Shown here: positions 1 to 5,057 of the stretch, in pieces
Numbering within the stretch: position 1 is the stretch's first letter
Layout: each line of letters begins with the position of its first letter
Origin: Victivallales bacterium
GTDB taxonomy: Bacteria > Verrucomicrobiota > Lentisphaeria > Oligosphaerales > Lenti-02
Direction of reading: 5' to 3'
NCBI GenBank assembly: GCA_018648945.1
Contig: JABGQJ010000581.1
Span: 1 to 5,057, forward strand
DNA length: 5,057 bases
Notes under the pieces: model-generated
The model's database searches: none
Told to the model about the DNA's origin: nothing
The model's input: the letters and a program-made list of their open reading frames with translations, nothing else
Translations under genes and position numbers: made by a program

Positions 1-834
1 ACTGCCTCGGCGATTCGCTCGTTCCGCACCGCCCCGACCGACCCGGATGCGGCCTTCACAGTTGCCATCTTCGGCGACCCGCAGAATCTGGTGCATTACC
101 CGGAGGCCGTGGCAACCATGGTTGCCTGCCAGCCGGATTTGGCCATCGGGCTCGGCGACTACCTGGGGCGGAGCGACGGGGTCAGCTACCGGCGGTTCCT
201 GACATTCAGTGAGAACCTGCTGGGAACGACTGCGTTGCTGGCCGTGCCGGGCAATCACGACTACCGTCTGCACAGCAACCCCTTCCCGAAGGACAACGAC
301 CGGCAGGTCTTCGACCGCTACTTGGGGGACGCCCGGAACCCGCACGTGGCGCTGAGTTGGGGGCGTCTACTCCTGCTTGGCTTGGACTATGCCGACCGGG
401 GTGCCTGGGCCGTCGACGGCCCGGAAGCAACGTGGCTGCGCAGCCAACTGCACTCGGCGCGGCAGGCGGACCAGCGGGTTGTGCTGTTCCAGCACTGTCC
501 CTGCTTCACCTCTACCCGGGCTACCTGGGCGGCGGACGATCGTGTCCTGCCAGCGCTCCTGAGCGAGTTCGCAGACGTGGTCCTGGCCGACTTCGGTGGG
601 CATGTCCATACCTACGAACGTAGCCTGTTCCCGGATGCGAGAGGGATTACGTACATCACCAGCGGCGGGGCGGGGGAACTCTACGACTTCCCCGTCAACG
701 AGTGTCCCAACCCCTATCAGGTCGTGGCGGCAGACTGTCTGCACATCTGCCTGCTCCAGGTCCGCCCCGACCGGGTTAGCATGAAGGCAGTCGGTCTGGA
801 GGGGGAGCTTCTGGACGATTGCCTGCTCGGCTGA
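1..834 (+). CDS. Purple-acid-phosphatase-like metallophosphoesterase, 5' end off the window
   Basis: This is the C-terminal 277 residues of a calcineurin-like metallophosphoesterase; the reading frame is open from base 1 and ends at TGA 832-834. Numbering from the first visible codon, the metal-binding blocks appear in family order: GDPQ (Asp26), GDYL (Asp53), GNHD (Asn85-His86), an isolated His165 after a hydrophobic strand (LFQH), and GHVH (His201, His203). These would coordinate a two-metal centre that hydrolyses phosphate esters; the substrate cannot be told. Gln28 sits where many family members have the His of a D-x-H motif, as in purple-acid-phosphatase-like branches. The first visible residues (IRSFRTAP) look like the last strand of the fibronectin-III-like domain that precedes the catalytic domain in such enzymes, so the true start and any signal peptide lie to the left. 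It converges with the SGNH gene, 6 bp away. The family call is firm; the FN3 domain is inference. Confidence 0.88.
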   Translation, partial: TASAIRSFRTAPTDPDAAFTVAIFGDPQNLVHYPEAVATMVACQPDLAIGLGDYLGRSDGVSYRRFLTFSENLLGTTALLAVPGNHDYRLHSNPFPKDNDRQVFDRYLGDARNPHVALSWGRLLLLGLDYADRGAWAVDGPEATWLRSQLHSARQADQRVVLFQHCPCFTSTRATWAADDRVLPALLSEFADVVLADFGGHVHTYERSLFPDARGITYITSGGAGELYDFPVNECPNPYQVVAADCLHICLLQVRPDRVSMKAVGLEGELLDDCLLG

Positions 835-854
835 TCCAGATCAGCGGGGTGGCA
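820..854. terminator. Candidate bidirectional terminator between convergent genes
   Basis: Bases 830-845 form an inverted repeat, GCTGATC-CA-GATCAGC. As RNA this would fold as a 6-bp stem (GCTGAT/ATCAGC) with a 4-nt loop. It can be extended imperfectly by an outer TGCC (820-823) / GGCA (851-854) pairing. The stop codons of both converging genes (TGA at 832-834 on plus, TCA at 841-843 read as TGA on minus) are inside the core stem, so one hairpin could end both transcripts. There is no U-tract on either side, so intrinsic termination would be atypical. The symmetry itself is certain; the terminator role is inferred. Confidence 0.35.
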
Positions 855-2094
855 GGGCGGCGATCTGAGCGGCGAGCCACTTCCGGAGGAGCGTTTCGGG
901 AGCGCCTTCGGCGAGCCATTCGAGGTCGTGGGCGGCGACGATCTTGGCGAAGGTGGCTTCGCCTTGCCGCTGTTCGGCGGTGATCCCGGGATCCCAGGAG
1001 GAGGTGGCGACGCCGAGCGCGGTCCAGCTGTGGGGGCCAAAAGGCAGGCTGTAGTTCACCACCCAGGCGGCGCGGCGGACGTAGGCTTCCTCGTCCTTGA
1101 CCAGCAAGCCGATGGGGGGCAGGGAGATGACGACGAGGTCGGGGGTGCGCTTGCGGTTGCCGCGAGCCCAGGTCTCGATGGCGGCCAGGTTCTTGCCTTC
1201 GATGGGCCAAGGGGTAACCGTGAGGTCGGCCTTGGGATACCGCTCCACCACGATCTTGCGGAAGGATTCGACGAGGGGCGCGGCGACGATGGCCTTGACC
1301 GGCTTGCCGGCGCGCAGGCGGGCGACGAAACGGGCGGCGGTGAGGGGGGGAGGGGGGGCATCGACCAGGGAGATCTCCTGGCCCGAGATAGCGGTGGCGA
1401 CCCACTGGGCAATGCACTTGTGCCCGGCCATGGAAGGGTGGATGGTCTCGCTCATTAGGAACCGCCAGCGGGTGAGGTCGTCGCGCCGGATCTGCTCCCA
1501 GCGGTCGTGGATATCGACCACGGGCACATTCAGGGCCTTGGCTTGGTCACGGACGATCTGGGCGAATTCCGCGAGGCGGGCGGGGGGACGCCCTGGCGCG
1601 GACTCGGGGTAGACAGAGTTGGCGGTGCAGAGAATGAGCTCGGCTCCGACCCCGCGGCACTGGTTGACGATGTTGGCCAAGTTGGCGGCGTAGCGGGCCT
1701 TGCGCTTGGCGTCGGTGGCGGCATCCGCCTTGCCATAGGCGAGGTCGTTCATGCCGAACTTGACGACCACGACGTGTGGCTTGCGGTCGAGCACGTCCTT
1801 CTGGATGCGCTGGAGTCCGCGGTCGGTGGTATGGCCGCTGCTCCCCGCGTTGAAGACCGTTGTCTTGGCCTTGGGGTAGAGCTGCCGCAGAGCGAGTTGG
1901 AGCATCTCCGGCCAGGCCCGGCGGCTGCCGCTGTGGTAGTAGATGCCGGTGATGCTGTCGCCAAAGGCGACGACCCGGACCTCCTTTCCGGCGGCGAGTC
2001 GTGCGGCGGCCTTAGGGGCAAGGGAAGGGGCGGCGGCCGCGGCGGAGGCTAGGGTGATGGCGGCGATCATGGCTGTGAGTTGTCTGCTTTTCAT
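841..2094 (-). CDS. Secreted SGNH/GDSL-type hydrolase with a degenerate second SGNH-like half
   Basis: A 417-residue exported esterase/lipase-type hydrolase, probably removing acyl (often acetyl) groups from carbohydrate; the substrate is unknown. Residues 1-22 are a signal peptide (basic MKSR, hydrophobic core, Ala-rich cleavage region). The SGNH blocks are GDSIT (45-49, nucleophile Ser47), NAG (Gly84), GMND (Asn116) and a final E-x-x-H-P (Glu216, His219), where the usual acid is Asp in D-x-x-H. The first domain ends near residue 240. A four-proline linker (247-250) leads to a second domain that resembles the first: ARLRAGKPV (258-266) against ARLAAGKEV (31-39), YPKA (286-289 against 73-76), and a hydrophobic strand at 320-323. 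It has no Ser, Gly or Asn at the catalytic positions. The start is ATG 2092-2094 with AGGA (complement of 2098-2101) 3 nt upstream, which is tight. It lies 9 bp downstream of the sialidase-like gene on the same strand, hence likely co-transcribed. The family call is strong; the duplication is by eye. Confidence 0.9.
   Translation of the reverse strand: MKSRQLTAMIAAITLASAAAAAPSLAPKAAARLAAGKEVRVVAFGDSITGIYYHSGSRRAWPEMLQLALRQLYPKAKTTVFNAGSSGHTTDRGLQRIQKDVLDRKPHVVVVKFGMNDLAYGKADAATDAKRKARYAANLANIVNQCRGVGAELILCTANSVYPESAPGRPPARLAEFAQIVRDQAKALNVPVVDIHDRWEQIRRDDLTRWRFLMSETIHPSMAGHKCIAQWVATAISGQEISLVDAPPPPLTAARFVARLRAGKPVKAIVAAPLVESFRKIVVERYPKADLTVTPWPIEGKNLAAIETWARGNRKRTPDLVVISLPPIGLLVKDEEAYVRRAAWVVNYSLPFGPHSWTALGVATSSWDPGITAEQRQGEATFAKIVAAHDLEWLAEGAPETLLRKWLAAQIAALPPR
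1344..1358 (+). repeat. G7-A-G7 tract, perfect G-quadruplex motif
   Basis: Two runs of seven G separated by one A on the plus strand. They contain four GGG blocks with single-base loops (GGG-G-GGG-A-GGG-G-GGG), the classic motif for a very stable intramolecular quadruplex. The tract is on the template strand of the minus-strand SGNH gene and encodes the Pro-rich linker (around residues 246-251) between its two halves. The motif is read directly; folding in the cell is inference. The homopolymers could also slip in replication, which would frameshift the second half. Confidence 0.6.
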
Positions 2095-2103
2095 TTTTCC
2101 TGC

Positions 2104-3294
2104 TCAACCACCCATAGGGTACGAACCCGTGTCCAGAATCCGGTTTGGTGCATCCCAGAGGACTCGGGAGAGTAGCACATCACAGCTGGCGTCCCGGCCG
2201 GTACGGTCCCATTCGGGGACGGTGATCCAGCTCTCCTTCGGGGAGACTGTGTAGACCTGGAAGTTCCCCATGGGATAGCCCCGGCTGGTGAAGACTGGGC
2301 GCTCCGAACTGCGGATGAGCGCGGGCCGAGTCGGGTCGATCCGCGCCACATGGAGGGGGGCCCGGTAGCGGAAGACATTTTCCCCCTCGGGGCAAATCCG
2401 GGTGTAGACCAGGAAGAGCCCATCGGAATGGACCAGGAACTTGGTCATGGTCTGATCCATGGGGATCGGCGTGCCATTGTCCCAGCGCCAAGGCTTGGCC
2501 TCGGTCCAGTGGAGGCCGTCCTTGCTGGTGGCGACGTGGCCATGGCCATCCTCGGCGCGCAAGGTCATGAAGAACGTACCGCCAAAGGCGGCAATGCTGG
2601 GTTCCACGAAGCCTCGGGGGGCAGGATAGGTCTGCAGGTTCCCGACCTCCCCGGGGACGAGTTTCTTGCCATTGTAGCTGCAGCGGATCGTGCCGACCCA
2701 GCGGGCGGAATTCCAGCCGTCGAAGTTCTTGATCACCGTGAAGGGCAGCAAGAGGTCGCCGCCCGGCAACTCCAGGCCCTGGCAGGGGGATATGGAGGGT
2801 CTGGGTACGCCGTCGATCTCGATCTGGAAGCTCTCCCAGTGCGTGAAGCTGCTCCGTCGGGGTTGGTAGGTTGCGTAGGCGATGGCAAGATGGCGAACGT
2901 GATCAGCCAGCTTTCCCCTGCGGTGGCGGACGACCCCGCCGACGGCGAGGCCGGTGTTGCTGGCATGGTGCCAACCCCAGGGCAGGCTGGGCACGAACTC
3001 GTGGCCCGTGGCATCGCGTCGCCTCTGCAGGCCCGTTGGCACGCGTCGGCGCAGCCACGTCTGGCGCCAGTGGTGCATCCCCAGCTCGTCGGGCATGTGC
3101 TGCGTGGGGGCGAAGGCGAATGTCTTTTGAGTGCTGTCTCCACCCGTGCGGTCAGACTCGATGAAGAATGCCCGGTGGCATCGGGGCACGACGCCTGGCT
3201 GGATCAGGAAGTTGGGTCCGAGCCAGAGACCATCGTGGGCGGTGCCCGGAACGAGGGTGTGGCGTTCGAAAGTGGCGGCGATGGAGTGGGTCAC
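2104..3294 (-). CDS. Sialidase-like (BNR/Asp-box) beta-propeller protein
   Basis: A 396-residue protein with the look of the sialidase/glycosidase-type propeller superfamily. Signs are an Asp-box S-K-D-G-L-H-W at 257-263 preceded by a strand and a charged turn (RAEDGHGHVAT); an EPSI strand at 231-234 followed by a Gly-rich turn, as in E-P-s-v-x-x-L-x-D/G-G blades; a QGLELPGGDLLLPF strand pair at 172-185; and a further blade at 281-299 (MTKFLVHSDGLFLVYTR). No signal peptide is visible, which is odd for a glycan hydrolase paired with an exported esterase: either the protein is cytoplasmic, uses another route, or the true start differs. The start is GTG (complement 3292-3294), supported by GAGG six bases upstream; an in-frame TAG shortly before it leaves little room for extension. 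I cannot point to the catalytic Arg triad or Tyr/Glu pair with confidence, so actual sialidase activity is unproven. It is the first gene of a probable two-gene operon with the SGNH hydrolase. Confidence 0.72.
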   Translation of the reverse strand: MTHSIAATFERHTLVPGTAHDGLWLGPNFLIQPGVVPRCHRAFFIESDRTGGDSTQKTFAFAPTQHMPDELGMHHWRQTWLRRRVPTGLQRRRDATGHEFVPSLPWGWHHASNTGLAVGGVVRHRRGKLADHVRHLAIAYATYQPRRSSFTHWESFQIEIDGVPRPSISPCQGLELPGGDLLLPFTVIKNFDGWNSARWVGTIRCSYNGKKLVPGEVGNLQTYPAPRGFVEPSIAAFGGTFFMTLRAEDGHGHVATSKDGLHWTEAKPWRWDNGTPIPMDQTMTKFLVHSDGLFLVYTRICPEGENVFRYRAPLHVARIDPTRPALIRSSERPVFTSRGYPMGNFQVYTVSPKESWITVPEWDRTGRDASCDVLLSRVLWDAPNRILDTGSYPMGG

Positions 3295-3300
3295 AGTCTG

Positions 3301-3304
3301 CCTC
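3301..3304 (-). promoter_or_regulatory. Shine-Dalgarno GAGG that supports the GTG start at 3294
   Basis: Reading the minus strand, GAGG is followed by six bases (CAGACT) and then GTG. This is good spacing and favours GTG 3292-3294 as the start of the sialidase-like gene over the nearby CTG four codons upstream or any internal start. Confidence 0.5.
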
Positions 3305-3347
3305 AGGCCTGTCTAAGCTAGCGAAGATCGGGTCGGTAAAGCTTACG

Positions 3348-3376
3348 AATGTGCATGGTTGAGCACGCGCGGTCAA
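3348..3376 (-). promoter_or_regulatory. Weak sigma-70-like promoter candidate for the sialidase/SGNH operon
   Basis: On the minus strand TTGACC (complement of 3371-3376, five of six to the -35 consensus) is followed after exactly 17 bp by CACATT (complement of 3348-3353, three of six to TATAAT). It would give a leader of roughly 45 nt before the GTG start. The -10 match is poor and the host may use other consensus sequences, so this is a suggestion only. Confidence 0.2.
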
Positions 3377-3469
3377 GCGGTTAGGGGATATACGTATGGC
3401 CGAAGCGCGGCAATGGCGGTACGGTGTAAAAAATCCTGGACCGTCATCCACAGCTACGGAATGCACCCC

Positions 3470-5057
3470 ATGTACCAACGAATTTCGGCCCTTTTTCTTC
3501 CTTTGGTGCTCTCGCTTTCGCTATGGCTCCCGACTCGGTTGACGGCTTCTCCGCTCTATGCGGTGGTGGTCAGCGAAGCGACGCGGGGGGACCAGGGTTG
3601 GCGCCGCGTGGTCCGGGAATTGCGGGGGAAGCATGATGCCACCGTGCTCACCTGGCAGCGCGACGTGCGGGCAGTGCTGCCGCAATTGCGGGCCCTCTTG
3701 CCAGACTACGTGTGCTTTGTCGCCCGACCGGAGGAAGCCGGGCGTTCCTTCGTGGTGGCGGCTCACCGTTTGCTGCGTCGCCTGGACAACGATCCCTACA
3801 CGGACGCGCTGTGGGGGATCGCCACGGGGTACGACTCCGGGGACGCATTGCGCATTGTGGCCAGGCGCGAGCCGTTGACCGTTCGGCGCGGCGGTTCTGG
3901 CACGGGGGGCATCGGGATTCTCGGCAACCTGCCGGATGGCTTTGGCAGCGACGAGGGCAAGCAGTTCCGGTTCGTCGTCAAGCAGGCAGGCGTTTCGGCG
4001 GAGAAGCGCGTGGAGCCGGATGCCATTCAGGCCCTGGTCGAAGGGCTGAACTCGGGGGGCGCGCAGTGCTTCTACACCAGCGGTCATGCCACGGAACAGG
4101 ATTGGCAAGTGGGCTATCGTTTCAAGGGGGGGCAGTTTCGCTGCAAGGATGGTCAGCTGTATGGCTTGGATACCAAGGGGGTGCGGCACGATGTCCTTTC
4201 CCCCGAACCCAAGGTGTATCTACCGGTGGGGAACTGTCTGATCGGGCATGTCCCCAGACGGGACTGCATGGCCCTGGCCTGGATGCGCACCGGGGGGGCC
4301 TACCAGATGTTTGGCTACACGGCAGTGACTTGGTACGGTTACATGGGCTGGGGCATCAACGACTACTGGGGGGGGCAGGCCGGCCGGTTCACGCTGGCGG
4401 AGGCGTTCTTCCTCAATCACCAGGCGCTTCTGCACCGGCTACAGAACAGCTTTCCCGAACAGGCTGGCGTGGATTTGGCCGGATACGACCACCGGCAGAT
4501 GGGGCAGGCGCTTCGGCAGGCGGAGCTGGCCGATGCGAAGACAGGACGGATGAAGAACCGGGATCTGGCGGGGCTGCTGTGGGATCGGGACGTGGTGGCG
4601 TTCTATGGCGATCCAGCTTGGGAAGCCCGGCGAATGGCGGCGGATCTGCCATGGCGACAGAGTGTGGAGATGGACATGAAGGCAGGGGTGCTGACCCTCC
4701 GCGTCGAGGCGAAGAGGGACGGCAAGTGGCCAGGACGGCCGCTGGCACAACGGCTGCCGCAGCGCATTGTGCCGGGGGAACTGCTGGCTGGCTTGGTGCA
4801 CCAACCGGTGGTGACGGACAGTTTCGTTCTGGTCCCCATGAAGGGGGCATTCAAGGCCGGGGACGTGGTTGAAGTCCGGGCACGATTCAGGGCGCTGAGC
4901 AGGCCGAACCAGGAGGCAGAGGCTGTGTTGGACGAGATTGAGACAGCAGCGAAGCAGGTTCCCCGACGATACCGCAAGGAAGTGCGAGAGGCCCTGTGTC
5001 TTGCGGGTCCCAACCGCGCTGGGTTGGCCAAAGCCATCGGCGCGGTCCCGAGGCGGG
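3470..5057 (+). CDS. Secreted gingipain-like (clan CD, C25-type) cysteine peptidase, 3' end off the window
   Basis: The frame is open for 529 codons to the right edge with no stop, so the protein is longer than seen. Residues 1-27 form a signal peptide (MYQR, then a Leu-rich core ending near LTAS). Residues 28-130 are an alpha/beta region. A hydrophobic strand ending in S-G-H (His206) and a second ending in G-N-C (Cys256) give the His/Cys dyad layout of clan CD peptidases. After Cys256 comes a helix (CMALAWMRTGG) and a strand (AYQMFGYTAVTW), as in gingipain folds where the next strand brings a Gly-rich turn. Residues 395-475 look like a beta-sandwich domain. Residues 483-529 are helical and charged, with LAGPNRAGLAKAI (511-523) recalling the segment that precedes transglutaminase-like domains. 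ATG 3470 is preferred because it gives a compact signal peptide; in-frame ATG 3461 and ATG 3413 are alternatives, and ribosome-site support is weak for all. The reading frame is certain, the peptidase call moderate. Confidence 0.65.
   Translation, partial: MYQRISALFLPLVLSLSLWLPTRLTASPLYAVVVSEATRGDQGWRRVVRELRGKHDATVLTWQRDVRAVLPQLRALLPDYVCFVARPEEAGRSFVVAAHRLLRRLDNDPYTDALWGIATGYDSGDALRIVARREPLTVRRGGSGTGGIGILGNLPDGFGSDEGKQFRFVVKQAGVSAEKRVEPDAIQALVEGLNSGGAQCFYTSGHATEQDWQVGYRFKGGQFRCKDGQLYGLDTKGVRHDVLSPEPKVYLPVGNCLIGHVPRRDCMALAWMRTGGAYQMFGYTAVTWYGYMGWGINDYWGGQAGRFTLAEAFFLNHQALLHRLQNSFPEQAGVDLAGYDHRQMGQALRQAELADAKTGRMKNRDLAGLLWDRDVVAFYGDPAWEARRMAADLPWRQSVEMDMKAGVLTLRVEAKRDGKWPGRPLAQRLPQRIVPGELLAGLVHQPVVTDSFVLVPMKGAFKAGDVVEVRARFRALSRPNQEAEAVLDEIETAAKQVPRRYRKEVREALCLAGPNRAGLAKAIGAVPRR

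Larger units (their letters stand above)
3295..3469. promoter_or_regulatory. Divergent intergenic region between the minus operon and the plus-strand peptidase
   Basis: A 175-bp stretch that must carry the start signals for transcription in both directions. It has several short symmetric elements: GTAAAGCTTAC (3336-3346, symmetric apart from one extra A), GCTAGC (3317-3322), TTGA-N10-TCAA (3359-3376) and the perfect 8-bp palindrome ATACGTAT (3390-3397). Any could be an operator, but each is short enough to occur by chance. For the plus strand, TATACG (3389-3394) is the best -10-like hexamer but has no matching -35 at 17 bp. The promoter role follows from gene orientation; the individual sites are weak. 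Confidence 0.5.

Noticed and set aside
982..993. Perfect 12-bp palindrome GATCCCGGGATC
   Set aside because: It lies inside the SGNH coding frame (encoding part of SSWDPGIT), far from any promoter, so a regulatory role has no support; probably chance in GC-rich sequence.
928..1458. Plus-strand open frames opposite the SGNH gene (also 1507-2052)
   Set aside because: Low-complexity Gly/Asp/Val-rich translations typical of antisense shadows in GC-rich genes; the SGNH motifs are on the other strand.
2350..3321. A 323-codon plus-strand open frame opposite the sialidase-like gene
   Set aside because: It mirrors the codon pattern of the antisense gene and shows no recognisable domain; the minus-strand frame has Asp-box and propeller strands and a ribosome site.
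3387..3392. GATATA/TATACG as a plus-strand -10 box
   Set aside because: No acceptable -35 hexamer lies 16-18 bp upstream, so I do not list it as a separate promoter.
3413..3469. Upstream in-frame ATGs (3413 and 3461) as the start of the peptidase gene
   Set aside because: ATG 3413 would add a long polar extension before the signal peptide. ATG 3461 is possible but adds only three residues and has GGA directly abutting it; 3470 gives GGA with nine bases of spacing. The choice is not settled.
3521..4189. A 222-codon minus-strand open frame opposite the peptidase gene
   Set aside because: No motif, no ribosome site that stands out, and it lies fully within a well-supported plus-strand gene.
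3712..4872. A long plus-strand open frame (386 codons) overlapping the peptidase gene in another frame
   Set aside because: Its translation is rich in Gly, Arg and Ala with no domain or signal, while the overlapping frame has a signal peptide, ordered catalytic-type motifs and runs to the window edge. It is a shadow of GC-rich codon use.

Overview
The window is a GC-rich, densely coding bacterial segment with four protein-coding genes: two complete and two cut by the window edges. Nothing in it identifies the organism outright. Large secreted or surface-type hydrolases, a planctomycete-style SGNH esterase, a sialidase-like propeller protein, a gingipain-like (clan CD) cysteine peptidase and a purple-acid-phosphatase-like metallophosphoesterase together recall genomes of the PVC group (Planctomycetota, Verrucomicrobiota) or Armatimonadota/Hydrogenedentota-type lineages. 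This assignment is inference from gene content, not a marker-gene result. I see no tRNA, rRNA, CRISPR array, insertion sequence or phage gene.

Layout. (i) Bases 1-834, plus strand: the 3' part of a calcineurin-like metallophosphoesterase whose N-terminal, probably fibronectin-III-like, domain lies off the left edge. (ii) It converges with only 6 bp of spacing on a minus-strand gene pair. The stop codons of the two converging genes lie inside one small inverted repeat, a candidate shared terminator. (iii) Bases 2094-841, minus: a secreted SGNH/GDSL hydrolase that appears internally duplicated, with an intact first catalytic domain and a degenerate second copy joined by a proline linker. (iv) Bases 3294-2104, minus: a sialidase-like beta-propeller protein with a GTG start, 9 bp upstream of the SGNH gene and almost certainly in the same transcript. 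(v) Bases 3295-3469: a 175-bp divergent intergenic region, the only substantial non-coding stretch. (vi) Bases 3470-5057, plus: a secreted protein with a His/Cys pair in clan-CD/gingipain (C25)-like context, open through the right edge. Its last visible residues resemble the segment that precedes transglutaminase-like domains.

How they may work together: the sialidase-like protein plus the esterase is a plausible glycan-processing pair (a glycosidase-type propeller and a deacetylase/esterase), transcribed divergently from an exported peptidase. The metallophosphoesterase is a convergent neighbour with no evident functional link.

The most interesting items are the SGNH duplication with a catalytically dead second half, the possible gingipain-transglutaminase fusion, and a one-sided distribution of long G runs on the plus strand that ignores gene direction, including a perfect G-quadruplex motif in the SGNH linker. 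I found no clear sign of a wholly new system.
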